The notes beneath the pieces are model-generated. The model did no database searches, was not told the origin of the DNA, and saw only the letters and a list, made by a program, of their open reading frames with translations. 64,000 nt of DNA from Janthinobacterium sp. FW305-129 (GTDB taxonomy: Bacteria; Pseudomonadota; Gammaproteobacteria; Burkholderiales; Burkholderiaceae_D), in contig NZ_JACYMM010000016.1 in assembly GCF_020858115.1 (NCBI RefSeq), positions 1-64,000 of the forward strand. The letters are read 5' to 3'. The first letter of the stretch is position 1, and every line of letters begins with the position of its first letter. Below, in pieces: positions 28,642-36,951 of the stretch. A program made the position numbers and the translations under genes.

Positions 28642-29490
28642 CTACTTGATCTTCTCCGCCACCTCCAGCAGGCAGGCGCGGGCGCGGTCCAGGGTCGGGT
28701 TGTCGCGCTGGGCCGCATACACGGCATAGGCGGAATGCGAGAATTCGGGCGCGTCGCGCACGCGGTACAGCAAGCCCCCGTCGAGATAAGGCTGCGCGCT
28801 GCCGATACGAAAGTAACTGGCACCGCCCACTTCCAGCAGGTAGACGAGGGCCAGCGGCCCCAGCGAAATCGACACGGGCGGGCTGCTCAGCTCCGGATAC
28901 GCCGCCTGGTGGTTGGCCGCAAAGCTGGGTCCCCAGTCCACGTACACGTACTTATCGGCAAGCATCTGCCCGTCCGCGCGCGTGGTCACCATCACCAGTT
29001 TTTCCTCGGCCAGCAACTCGCTGACGAGGCCCGGACGCTGCGGCGGGTTGTACAGCACGGCCAGATCCAGCGAGCCGTCGTGCACGGCGTCGAGCAGGCG
29101 CGCGGGGCTGTCGACTTCGGCGCGCAAGGCGATCTCGGGGCAGTCGCGGCTCATGCGTATCAACCAGTCGCCGAGCAGCGGCTGCCACAGGCTCAGCTCG
29201 CAGCCGATGCTGACGGCGTCGTCGCGCCCCGGCGGCAAGGCCACCTGGTGGCGCGCCCGCTCCCACACCTGCACCATGGTGGCAGCATGGCGCATGAAGC
29301 GTTCGCCGGCTGGCGTCAGGCGCGCGCCCGCCTTGTTGCGCACGAATAGCTGGCGCCCCAGCTGCTGCTCCAGCGTGCGGATGCGGGCGCTGACGGCCGT
29401 CTGCGTCACGTGCATGCGTTCGGCAGCCATGATGAAACTGCCGCAGGAAGCCACTTCCAGGAAGGTACGCGCTTGATTGATATCCATCAA
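28642..29490 (-). CDS. LysR-family transcriptional regulator
   Basis: A 282-residue LTTR: winged HTH at about 4-62 (ARTFLEVASCGSFIMAAERM, TQTAVSARIRTLEQQLG) and a periplasmic-binding-like effector domain from about 90. The regulated genes are unclear. It lies 25 bp downstream of cfa in the same direction, so it may be read through from cfa, and no divergent partner exists. An alternative start is the ATG at 29487. Confidence 0.93.
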   Translation of the reverse strand: MMDINQARTFLEVASCGSFIMAAERMHVTQTAVSARIRTLEQQLGRQLFVRNKAGARLTPAGERFMRHAATMVQVWERARHQVALPPGRDDAVSIGCELSLWQPLLGDWLIRMSRDCPEIALRAEVDSPARLLDAVHDGSLDLAVLYNPPQRPGLVSELLAEEKLVMVTTRADGQMLADKYVYVDWGPSFAANHQAAYPELSSPPVSISLGPLALVYLLEVGGASYFRIGSAQPYLDGGLLYRVRDAPEFSHSAYAVYAAQRDNPTLDRARACLLEVAEKIK

Positions 29491-29515
29491 TCCATCATAT
29501 CAGGTGCCGCACATC

Positions 29516-30691
29516 TCAACTCACGCGCTCGTAGCCACCGAGCACGCCCTGCTTCGACAACACCCATTGCCACAGCTGCAAGTCGCGCGCGCGGAAGGCG
29601 CCCGCGCACGACAGCAGATAATATGACCACATGCGGTGGAAGCGCTCGCCCAGCTGGGCGGCAAAGCGCGGCCACGCCTGTTCAACATTCGCATGCCAGG
29701 CCATCAGAGTCTTGTCGTAGTCGGCGCCGAAGTTATGCAAGTCTTCGGCGACAAACAGGTCGTCGATGGCGTCGCCGATCTGGCCGATAGACGGCAAGTC
29801 GCCATTCGGGAAGATGTATTTGTCGATCCACGGGTCGCACGTGGAATGGCGTTTATTTTTGCCGATCGTGTGCAGCAGGAACAGGCCGTCGTCCTCCAGG
29901 CAGCGGTGCGCCACTTCCATGAAGGTGCGGTGATTCTTGTGTCCCACGTGCTCGAACATGCCGATGCTGACGATGCGGTCAAATTTTTCATCGGTGTCGC
30001 GGTAATCCTGCAGGCGGAAATCCAGCTTTTCGCCGCCCGGCATGCCGCGCGCATACGCAACCTGCTCTTGCGAAATCGTCACGCCCACGCACTGCACCCC
30101 GTATTTCTCCGCCGCATAGCGCATGAAACTGCCCCAGCCGCAGCCGATGTCGAGCACGCGCATGCCTGGCTCCAGGCGCAGCTTGCGGCAGACCAGATCG
30201 AGCTTGGCTTCCTGCGCCTCGGCCAGATTATTCGCATCCTTCCAGTAGCCGCACGTATACGTCATGCGCGGATCGAGCATGGCCGCATAGAAGGCGTTGC
30301 CCAGGTCGTAATGCTCCTTGCCCACCATCCACGCGCGGCGCTCCGTCTGCAGGTTGAACAGGCGCGCATACAGCGCGTGGAAGGCCAGGCGCATGGGGCG
30401 CACGTCGTCGGCCACGCGGGCGCGCAGCAGATGGCAAAAGAATTCATCGAGCTGCTGCGCATCCCAGTCGCCATCCATGTAGGCTTCACCGAGGCCCAGG
30501 TTGCCGCGGGCAAAAGCCCGCTCGGGCACGCCCGGCTTGCGCAACTGCATGTCCCAGGCGGCGCGGCCATTCAGGCGGATGTCGGCGCGGGCCAGCAATT
30601 GCGCCGCTTCGCGGGTGAGGCGCGTGTCGCGCTGGAGTTCAGTATTACTTGCCGGTGCTTGCTGTAACTGTGTCATTTGCTGCGTGTTCAT
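29516..30691 (-). CDS. cfa: Cyclopropane-fatty-acyl-phospholipid synthase
   Basis: SAM-dependent enzyme adding a methylene across unsaturated acyl chains of membrane phospholipids, typically in stationary phase or acid stress. The 391-residue protein has an N-terminal lipid-binding domain (GLGEAYMDGDWD), the SAM motif VLDIGCGWGSFMRYAAEKYG and the bicarbonate-site region with IVSIGMFEHVG and YIFPNGDLPS. ATG 30691 follows GGCAGGGC. rpoS control, known in E. coli, is plausible but not shown here. Confidence 0.96.
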   Translation of the reverse strand: MNTQQMTQLQQAPASNTELQRDTRLTREAAQLLARADIRLNGRAAWDMQLRKPGVPERAFARGNLGLGEAYMDGDWDAQQLDEFFCHLLRARVADDVRPMRLAFHALYARLFNLQTERRAWMVGKEHYDLGNAFYAAMLDPRMTYTCGYWKDANNLAEAQEAKLDLVCRKLRLEPGMRVLDIGCGWGSFMRYAAEKYGVQCVGVTISQEQVAYARGMPGGEKLDFRLQDYRDTDEKFDRIVSIGMFEHVGHKNHRTFMEVAHRCLEDDGLFLLHTIGKNKRHSTCDPWIDKYIFPNGDLPSIGQIGDAIDDLFVAEDLHNFGADYDKTLMAWHANVEQAWPRFAAQLGERFHRMWSYYLLSCAGAFRARDLQLWQWVLSKQGVLGGYERVS

Positions 30692-30827
30692 GCCCTGCCG
30701 CCTCCAGATGGTTGTCGGTGCCGGCGCGCGCCGACAAGTCCACTCAGAGGCCCGGCGGCACACCAGCCATCAAATTATCCGCCCGCCATGACCATCTGGA
30801 TAATGAAACATCATGGCCATTCATATC

Positions 30828-30865
30828 AAAATAATTGCTGCAAAATGATTTCAATCAATTATTTT
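30828..30865. repeat. 10-bp inverted repeat in AT-rich cfa upstream region
   Basis: AAAATAATTG (30828-30837) and CAATTATTTT (30856-30865) are perfect inverted copies separated by 18 bp in a conspicuously AT-rich stretch about 137 bp upstream of cfa. The terminator of the next gene lies beyond it, so it belongs to cfa control, as a possible regulator site or curved DNA. Otherwise nothing gene-like is in the 269-bp gap. Confidence 0.55.
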
Positions 30866-30902
30866 ATGGAAATATCTTATACAAGAAGCGCACCGTAGCA
30901 TG

Positions 30903-30926
30903 AAAAAAGCCGCCTGTTCGGCGGCC
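30903..30926 (-). terminator. Intrinsic terminator of the cupin-like gene
   Basis: On the minus strand GCCGCC-GAACA-GGCGGC is followed by six T, 35 bp past the stop at 30961. Confidence 0.92.
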
Positions 30927-30960
30927 ATTCCCTGCGCGTTCGAGGCAATCCGGATGACGA

Positions 30961-32007
30961 TCAAAAGTCGTGATTCGGTGGATACTTGCTGTAAAAATCG
31001 TTATCCCATTTGAAGTTGGTAAACGCCACCGTCATCGATACATCGAGCGCTTCGACGAAATGCCAGCAGCCGACGGGCAGGAACAGGATCTCGCCCGGCG
31101 CCAGCACGCATTCGCGCACCTGCACGTCGGCCATCAGCGGATAGCGCCGCACATCGATGTCGCGTCCGTCGACGGGCGTAAAACAGTGGCGCTGGTTGTA
31201 CACGCGCGCCACTTCGCAGGCGGCCATGATGCGCAGGCGCTTGCGCCCCTTGACTTGCGCCATGAAATTGTTCGTCAGGTCGTGGTGGAACGGCGTCACC
31301 GTGCCGGCCGGGCCAAACCATAAAAAACCCGTCGGGCCGCCACTCTGCTCCAGATACTCGGGCAGCTGGCCGATATCGTCCCACAGCTCGCGCAAGGCTT
31401 GCCGGTTCTGCGAATTGTTATTCGCCGTCATATAGAAATCATTGGTCGCGCCGCTGTTCTCGACCAGGCTGGCGTACTCGCCGAACGCCATCTTGCGCTT
31501 GTGGGCCACGCTGTTCATTTCATACTGGGCGTCCGCTTCGCGGCCGAACTGCACTTCCACTTCGCGCTGCGCGTAATGTTCGCGGAAATACGCCGGACTC
31601 CATTTACTCAAGGCGGGCCAGTCGTCCAGCATGCCCGTGATGATGACGGGCTGGTTGGTCGAATAGTATTCGTCGAGGAATTCCTGCGCGGAAAGCCTCT
31701 CGCGGCGCGGTATCTCGGGCGGGCGCAGCTGGTTCAGCTTGCGCTGGATGTCGATCACCCAATCGCGCTTGGCCAGGCGGTTCGACAGGCGCACGGCGCC
31801 GGCCAGGTAGGGACTCTGCAGCGCCAGCTCCACTTCGCGGCGCGCCAGGGGCTCGGCGATGCCGGCCTGCTGCAGCACCGGCATCAGCGCCGACGGGTGG
31901 CTGCCCAGCATGAGGTTTTCCGCGATCCAGCCGCGCCACTCGCGGCTCAGTTCCTGTTCCTGCTGCAGCTCGTGCTGCTTGACTCCGAATGCCGATACCG
32001 CCGCCAT
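30961..32007 (-). CDS. JmjC/cupin-like 2-oxoglutarate Fe(II) oxygenase
   Basis: Cupin_8-type protein of 348 residues. The metal triad is readable: HHDLTNN gives the HxD pair, and CWHFVEAL gives the distal His. FLWFGPAGTVTPFHHD precedes it, and APGEILFLPVGCWHF is the typical JmjC strand pair. About 110 N-terminal residues form a separate helical region. ATG 32007 has a perfect AGGAGG upstream. Members hydroxylate proteins or small molecules; in chitin or polysaccharide degraders they often adjoin carbohydrate genes, and here a chitinase lies 87 bp upstream in the same direction. Substrate unknown. Confidence 0.88.
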   Translation of the reverse strand: MAAVSAFGVKQHELQQEQELSREWRGWIAENLMLGSHPSALMPVLQQAGIAEPLARREVELALQSPYLAGAVRLSNRLAKRDWVIDIQRKLNQLRPPEIPRRERLSAQEFLDEYYSTNQPVIITGMLDDWPALSKWSPAYFREHYAQREVEVQFGREADAQYEMNSVAHKRKMAFGEYASLVENSGATNDFYMTANNNSQNRQALRELWDDIGQLPEYLEQSGGPTGFLWFGPAGTVTPFHHDLTNNFMAQVKGRKRLRIMAACEVARVYNQRHCFTPVDGRDIDVRRYPLMADVQVRECVLAPGEILFLPVGCWHFVEALDVSMTVAFTNFKWDNDFYSKYPPNHDF

Positions 32008-32094
32008 CGCCCGCCTCCTGTGTTGTGTGTGACCAAACGCGACTAAACGGCCGGACAGCATGGCTATCCGGCCGCGTCTTACGCTACATCAACA

Positions 32095-34071
32095 TTACCG
32101 CACTTTCCACACCTCGGTCGCCAGCACGCCATTCGCGTCGCCATCGAGTTCCCACGAGAACGCGCCGCGCAAGCCCTGGTCCTTGACGTATTTCACCTTG
32201 GTGCCGATGACGGTCGGATCGTCATAGCTCCACCACTGGCCGCCCGCACCCGTGTACAGGTACAGCTGCTTGGTCACGGGGTGGTAGTAGCGCGTGCCGG
32301 ACTTGGCGACGAGGATTTTATAGTCCTCGATGCCCGACTCGTAGGTGCCCGGCGCCGTGCCCGTGGCCGCCTGATACAGGCCATCGCCGTTCGGACCCGG
32401 CGCCACGCCCGTCCAGCCGCGGCCATAGAACGGTATGCCCAGCAGCAGCTTGTCGCGCGGCACGCCGGCGGCAATCATGTACTGCACCGCCTTGTCGCCC
32501 ACATATTCGCGCGCCATGCCCGTCGACGGATCGGCAGGGTCGGCATACAGCTGGGCGTTGAAGTTGGTGCTGTTTTCCCAGCCGCCGTGGAAGTCGTACG
32601 TCATCAGGTTGATCCAGTCCATGTACTGCGAGTACAGGGCCGGTTCCGTGTTGTCGATCTTGTCCTTGCCGGCACCGACGGCGGCCGTCAACAGGTAGCG
32701 CTTGCCGTTGGCGGCGCCCAGCGCATCGAGCTGGCTGCGGAATTCCGCCATCAGCAAGGTGAAGTTGCGCTTGTCGTTGGGGCTGACCGTGTTGTACGGC
32801 TGGCCGCCGCCGACCGGGTATTCCCAGTCGATGTCGATACCGTCAAAGATGTTGGCCGCCGCACCCGCGCCGCCGCGACCGCCCTGCACCGGCAAATTGC
32901 CCTTGATGTAGATATCGATACACGAGCGCACCATCTGCTTGCGCAACGCATCGGTGGCAGAACCGACGGAGAAGTTCTTCGACCAGCTCCAGCCGCCCAG
33001 CGAGATGAACAATTTCAGGTTCGGGTGCGCCGCCTTGAGCTTTTTCAACTGCAGGAAGTTGCCCGACAATGGAGCATCCCACGGAATGGCCTGGCCATCG
33101 ACGGTGCGCTTCGGCGTGCGGATGTAGTCGGCTTCGGCATCGCCGCCCGTGCCCGCGTCCGGCGAATTCGGATTCGTCGCACCCGGCTCCGTCTTGGTGA
33201 TCATGCCGCATTCGTAGCCGCCGTTTTTCGGATAGATATTACCGAAGGCATAGTTGATGAAGGTCAACTTATCGGCCACGCCGCTGGAATGCACGTTCGC
33301 CACTTCGTAATCGCGGCCATACACGCCCCATTGGGCGAAATAGGAACCGACTTCGCGGCCGGTCGGCGTTGGCGTTGGTGTCGGGGTAGGTGTCGGCGTT
33401 GGTGTCGGGGTAGGTGTCGGTGTTGGAGTAGGCGTTGGCGTTGGGGTAGGTGTCGGCGTTGGGGTAGGCGTCGGCGTCGGCGTGGTGCTGCATATCTCCA
33501 GGCTGGTCCATGGCTTGCCCGTGCCGGCGGCACCGCTGCTGGTCGACGGGTTGTCGCCCTGCGTCCAGTAGTTGGCGCGGTAATTCGTGCCCGCATAGCT
33601 GACGGTGGCGCCCGCGCTGTAGGCCGTGCCGGCCACCCACGCCAGTGCGCACGTGCCGCCGGTTGGCGTCGGCGTCGGGGTAGGCGTCGGGTTCGGCGTT
33701 GGCGCCGGAGTCGGTGTGGGCGTCGGGGTTGGCGTCGGAGTAGGTGTTGGTGTCGGCGTGGTGCCGCCGTCGCAGGTTCCGCCGGCACTCCACAGGCTCG
33801 GCGTGGCAACGGGATTCCAGCCCGAGCCCACGTGATCGGTCTGCGTCACCAGGGCCGTGTAGTTGGCGCCCAGGTAAGTAACCACCGTGCCGGCGTTATA
33901 CGTGCCGCCCTCCTGCCACGGCACGCAAGCGACCACCGTGCTGGCCGCCAGCAATTGCGAGCCAGCCGGTGCGCTGGCATCGCCGCCACCGCCGCAAGCC
34001 GCCAGCACGCCACCACTGGCCAGACATACCATCATGTTCCTGATTGTTTTTTTGAGTATTAAATTTTCCAC
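32095..34071 (-). CDS. Secreted/lipoprotein GH18 chitinase with two CBM5/12-type modules
   Basis: Endo-acting chitin hydrolase candidate of 658 residues. Order: signal peptide with lipobox-like LAAC at about residue 25, a chitin-binding type 3 module (about 44-100), a (PT)n linker (about 103-137), a second such module (about 139-195), a longer (PT)n linker (about 196-237) and a GH18 barrel with FDGIDIDWEYP (catalytic Glu417, with Asp413 and Asp415). YxxW-type and MTYDFHGGW motifs follow. It starts at GTG 34071, with AGGAG 5 nt upstream. The linkers are encoded by tandem hexanucleotide-like repeats (33360-33480 and 33661-33762). Confidence 0.96.
   Translation of the reverse strand: MENLILKKTIRNMMVCLASGGVLAACGGGGDASAPAGSQLLAASTVVACVPWQEGGTYNAGTVVTYLGANYTALVTQTDHVGSGWNPVATPSLWSAGGTCDGGTTPTPTPTPTPTPTPTPTPAPTPNPTPTPTPTPTGGTCALAWVAGTAYSAGATVSYAGTNYRANYWTQGDNPSTSSGAAGTGKPWTSLEICSTTPTPTPTPTPTPTPTPTPTPTPTPTPTPTPTPTPTPTPTPTGREVGSYFAQWGVYGRDYEVANVHSSGVADKLTFINYAFGNIYPKNGGYECGMITKTEPGATNPNSPDAGTGGDAEADYIRTPKRTVDGQAIPWDAPLSGNFLQLKKLKAAHPNLKLFISLGGWSWSKNFSVGSATDALRKQMVRSCIDIYIKGNLPVQGGRGGAGAAANIFDGIDIDWEYPVGGGQPYNTVSPNDKRNFTLLMAEFRSQLDALGAANGKRYLLTAAVGAGKDKIDNTEPALYSQYMDWINLMTYDFHGGWENSTNFNAQLYADPADPSTGMAREYVGDKAVQYMIAAGVPRDKLLLGIPFYGRGWTGVAPGPNGDGLYQAATGTAPGTYESGIEDYKILVAKSGTRYYHPVTKQLYLYTGAGGQWWSYDDPTVIGTKVKYVKDQGLRGAFSWELDGDANGVLATEVWKVR
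33360..33480 (-). repeat. (PT)n-coding microsatellite, long linker
   Basis: Tandem GGTGTCGG/GGCGTTGG-like units encode the second Pro-Thr linker of the chitinase. A related array at 33661-33762 encodes the first linker. Replication slippage in multiples of 6 bp would change linker length without breaking the frame. Confidence 0.85.
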
Positions 34072-34100
34072 GCTGTCTCCTGTTCAGGTTTGCGGAAATA

Positions 34101-34358
34101 CCACTCTGCGTCAATAAAAAGCTACCCTGTGATCTTGTTTTTTTGCAGTTGCAAGAACAGCATGCTGCTGAAAAAATAGGCGGTCAAGTGGTTTTGAAGT
34201 GGCCTCAAAGTGAGCAATACCACTTTGTGCAGAAAGCGCAGCGGCTTATGCGAACGGCGTGTTGTCCTACTGGACAATGAAAAAAACGGCAGAGGGAGGA
34301 TGAAAAAAGACGCTGGATCGGGAAAAGACAGACCAGTTTTTTAATACACTGTAAGTGG
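34101..34358. promoter_or_regulatory. Cluster of AAGTGG elements upstream of the chitinase
   Basis: The 322 bp between the chitinase start and the rlmD hairpin contain no gene. They hold AAGTGG at 34186, 34197 and (AAGTGA) 34208, exactly 11 bp apart, facing CCACTT at 34220. Further copies are CCACTC at 34101 and AAGTGG at 34353; the flanks of three sites share AATACCACT. A TTGACC hexamer on the minus strand overlaps the first site. A separate inverted repeat TTGTCC-TACT-GGACAA lies at 34262-34277. This looks like an operator region for regulated chitinase expression. Confidence 0.5.
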
Positions 34359-34393
34359 TATTGCGCTTGCTTGCTACGCCGTTGAATACGGCA

Positions 34394-34423
34394 GCGGCGG
34401 GTGCCTGCCTGGCCACCCGCCGC
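34394..34423 (-). terminator. Strong GC-rich stem-loop after rlmD
   Basis: GCGGCGGGTG and CACCCGCCGC form a perfect 10-bp stem 12 bp past the rlmD stop. There is no T-run, so termination may be partial or Rho-assisted. Confidence 0.55.
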
Positions 34424-34434
34424 GTCAGACAGAC

Positions 34435-35778
34435 TTACTGAGGTAAATCAAATACCGCCATCGACTCGACGTGCGACGTATGCGGGAACATGTTCACCAC
34501 GCCCGCCTTGCTCAATACATAACCCGCTTCCAGCGCCAGGATGCCGGCGTCGCGCGCCAGGGTGGACGGACTGCACGACACGTACACAATGCGCTTGGGC
34601 AGCAGGTCGGGACGCACTTGCGACAGGCCGACCAGCGCCTGGCACAGGGCCATGGCGCCATCGCGCGGCGGGTCGACGAGGATACGGTCGAACTTGCCCA
34701 GCGCGATCAGGTCATCCGTCGTGACTTCGAACAGGTTGCGCGTCGAGAACGAGGTTTTTTCCGCCAGGCCATTGGCCAGCGCGTTTTCCAGCGCCCGCTC
34801 CGTCAGGGTCGTGCTGCCTTCGATGCCCACCACTGCGCTGCCTTGCGTGGCCAGCGGCAAAGTAAAATTGCCCAGGCCGCAGAACAGGTCGGCTACACGG
34901 TCCGTCGGCTGCACTTCCAGCAGGCGCAGGGCTTTAGATACGAGCACGCGGTTGATGTGGTGGTTCACTTGCGTAAAATCAACAGGCTTGAACGGCATCT
35001 TGACGCCGAATTCTGGCAGCAGATAATGCAATTGCTTGTCCAGCGGGTAGAACGGCACGGCCGTTTCCGGACCCTTCACCTGCAGCCACCATTGCACGCC
35101 GTACTCGTCGGCAAAAGCCTTCAGTTTCGTTTCGTCATCCGCCGTCAACGGCGCCATGATGCGCAAGACCATGGCCGTGACGTCTTCGCCCACGGCCAGC
35201 TCGATCTGCGGCATCTGGTCGAAGATGGACAGCGAAGCAATCAATCCGCGCAGCGGCAGCAGCATGGCGGAGATGTGCGGCGGCAAGATTTCGCAGCTAT
35301 CCATGTCGGCAACAAACGCCGATTTCTTTTCATGGAAGCCCACCAGCACGGCATCCTTCTTCTTGACGTGGCGCACGGACAGGCGCGCGCGGTAGCGGTA
35401 GCCCCAGGTCGGGCCATACATGGGGCGCATGATGCTTTGCGGACGTACCTTACCGATATGCCACAGGTTGTCTTCCAGCACGCGCTGCTTGATGGCCACC
35501 TGGGCCGACGGCTCCAGGTGCTGCATGGAGCAGCCGCCGCAGTTGTCGAAATGCTTGCACTTGGGCGTCACGCGCATCGATGACTCGCGGTGCAGCGCCG
35601 TCATGCGGGCCATTTCCCAGTTTTTCTTCTTCTTGAACGTCACAAAGCTGACGCGCTCGCCCGGCAACGCGCCTTCGACAAACACGACCTTGCCCGGCGA
35701 GCCGTCTTCGTTCTCAATATGGCCAACGCCACGGGCGTCCATGTCGAGCGATTTGATTTCGATGATATTTTCTTGCAT
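34435..35778 (-). CDS. rlmD: 23S rRNA (uracil1939-C5)-methyltransferase RlmD
   Basis: SAM-dependent RNA methyltransferase of 447 residues. It has an N-terminal TRAM domain (LDMDARGVGHIENEDG), four iron-sulfur cysteines starting CKHFDNCGGCSMQH, the SAM motif VADLFCGLGNFTLPLA and the catalytic VYVSCSPSTLARD. ATG 35778 begins MQENIIEIKSLD, which matches the usual start. It lies 133 bp downstream of rpoS. Confidence 0.96.
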   Translation of the reverse strand: MQENIIEIKSLDMDARGVGHIENEDGSPGKVVFVEGALPGERVSFVTFKKKKNWEMARMTALHRESSMRVTPKCKHFDNCGGCSMQHLEPSAQVAIKQRVLEDNLWHIGKVRPQSIMRPMYGPTWGYRYRARLSVRHVKKKDAVLVGFHEKKSAFVADMDSCEILPPHISAMLLPLRGLIASLSIFDQMPQIELAVGEDVTAMVLRIMAPLTADDETKLKAFADEYGVQWWLQVKGPETAVPFYPLDKQLHYLLPEFGVKMPFKPVDFTQVNHHINRVLVSKALRLLEVQPTDRVADLFCGLGNFTLPLATQGSAVVGIEGSTTLTERALENALANGLAEKTSFSTRNLFEVTTDDLIALGKFDRILVDPPRDGAMALCQALVGLSQVRPDLLPKRIVYVSCSPSTLARDAGILALEAGYVLSKAGVVNMFPHTSHVESMAVFDLPQ

Positions 35779-35883
35779 AGCGATCAATAGGTAAGAGTGG
35801 GCCAGGACGCAGGGCCGCGCTGGAACTTGCAAACAATGGGGGAAAGGTCAGGCGCCGCGAGCGGGGCGTATGATAGCAGATGC

Positions 35884-35904
35884 GGCCCCGGAAATACCGG
35901 GACC
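35884..35904 (-). terminator. Stem-loop after rpoS
   Basis: GGCCCCGG-AAATA-CCGGGACC, a near-perfect 8-bp stem just past the rpoS stop, with no T-run. It may act as partial terminator or mRNA stabiliser. Confidence 0.45.
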
Positions 35905-35911
35905 GGGCGTC

Positions 35912-36943
35912 CTAGAGCAGAGAGTCGCGCACGACGCCGCGCGCCGCCATGGCCCGTTTGAGCTTGATCAAGGCTTCCTGCTGGATCTGGCGTACTCTTT
36001 CGCGCGTGACGCCCATTTCCTCGGCCAGGGTTTCCAGGGTGGCGGGATCGTCATTGTCGAGGCCGAAGCGGCGCATGATCACCACGCGCTGCTTGTCGGG
36101 CAGCTTGGTCAGCCAGTCGCGCACCAGCACCGTCATTTCATGGTGTTCCGCGCGCGCGTCGGGGCTGTCTTCGCTGGCGCCCGGCAGCATGTCCATCAAG
36201 GACGATTGCGGGTCGTTGTCGAGCGGCGCGTCGAGCGAAGTAGCGTGTTCGGACAGGGCCAGGATATCCTGCACCTCTTCCACGGGACGGCCCACCAGGT
36301 GGGCGATGTCTTCCGCGGTGGCATCCTTGCCATCGTGGTGCTGGGCTTCCAGGTGGTACTTGCCGCGCAGAATTTGATTCAGTTCGCGCACCATGTGCAC
36401 GGGCAGGCGCACCGTGCGCGCCTGGTTCATGATGGCGCGCTCGATGCTCTGGCGTATCCACCAGGTCGCATAGGTAGAAAAACGGAAACCGCGCTCGGGT
36501 TCGAACTTGTCGATGGCGCGCATCAGGCCGATGTTGCCCTCCTCGATCATGTCGAGCAAGACCACGCCGCGGTTGATGTAATGCTTGGCGATCGACACGA
36601 CCAGGCGCAGGTTATGCTCGATCATGGTTTGCCGGGCTTCGAAGTTGCCCTGCTTGGCCAGGGTGGCGTAATGCACCTCTTGCGCCGCCGTCAGCAGGGG
36701 CCGCGTGCCGATCTGGTTCAGGTAGTGCTGCGTGGTATCGGTCGACAGCTCGGCCGCCAGCACTTTTTTCAGTTCATCGACACTTTCGACCAGCACGCTG
36801 ACGCTGGCCACTTCGCCGCCCTCGCCCGCGTCGACGGCGTCAATGCCGTCGAGTTCGCCGGCATCGTCCGTCACGACTTCGTCTGCTCCGTCTTCCGGCA
36901 GTTCCGGGTCATCGTCCAGCTGGTCGTGCGGCGCGTGTGTCAT
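35912..36943 (-). CDS. rpoS: RNA polymerase sigma factor RpoS
   Basis: Stationary-phase and general stress sigma factor. The 343-residue protein has an acidic N-terminus, region 1.2 (TRPLLTAAQEVHYATLAKQG), region 2 with DMIEEGNIGLMRAIDKFEPERGF and TYATWWIRQSIERA in separate parts, region 3, and region 4 with the HTH MGVTRERVRQIQQEAL. Its start is 8 bp after the nlpD stop; in relatives the main rpoS promoter lies inside nlpD. The N-terminal 55 residues are unusually rich in Asp/Glu. Confidence 0.97.
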   Translation of the reverse strand: MTHAPHDQLDDDPELPEDGADEVVTDDAGELDGIDAVDAGEGGEVASVSVLVESVDELKKVLAAELSTDTTQHYLNQIGTRPLLTAAQEVHYATLAKQGNFEARQTMIEHNLRLVVSIAKHYINRGVVLLDMIEEGNIGLMRAIDKFEPERGFRFSTYATWWIRQSIERAIMNQARTVRLPVHMVRELNQILRGKYHLEAQHHDGKDATAEDIAHLVGRPVEEVQDILALSEHATSLDAPLDNDPQSSLMDMLPGASEDSPDARAEHHEMTVLVRDWLTKLPDKQRVVIMRRFGLDNDDPATLETLAEEMGVTRERVRQIQQEALIKLKRAMAARGVVRDSLL

Positions 36944-36951
36944 TGCTTTAC

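Noticed and set aside
33360..33762. Short tandem repeats considered as an intergenic repeat array
   Set aside because: They lie inside the chitinase reading frame and encode Pro-Thr linkers.
32281..34062. A plus-strand open frame of 593 codons opposite the chitinase with Arg/Trp-rich repeats
   Set aside because: The repeats are the reverse reading of the (PT)n microsatellite; the GH18 protein explains the region.
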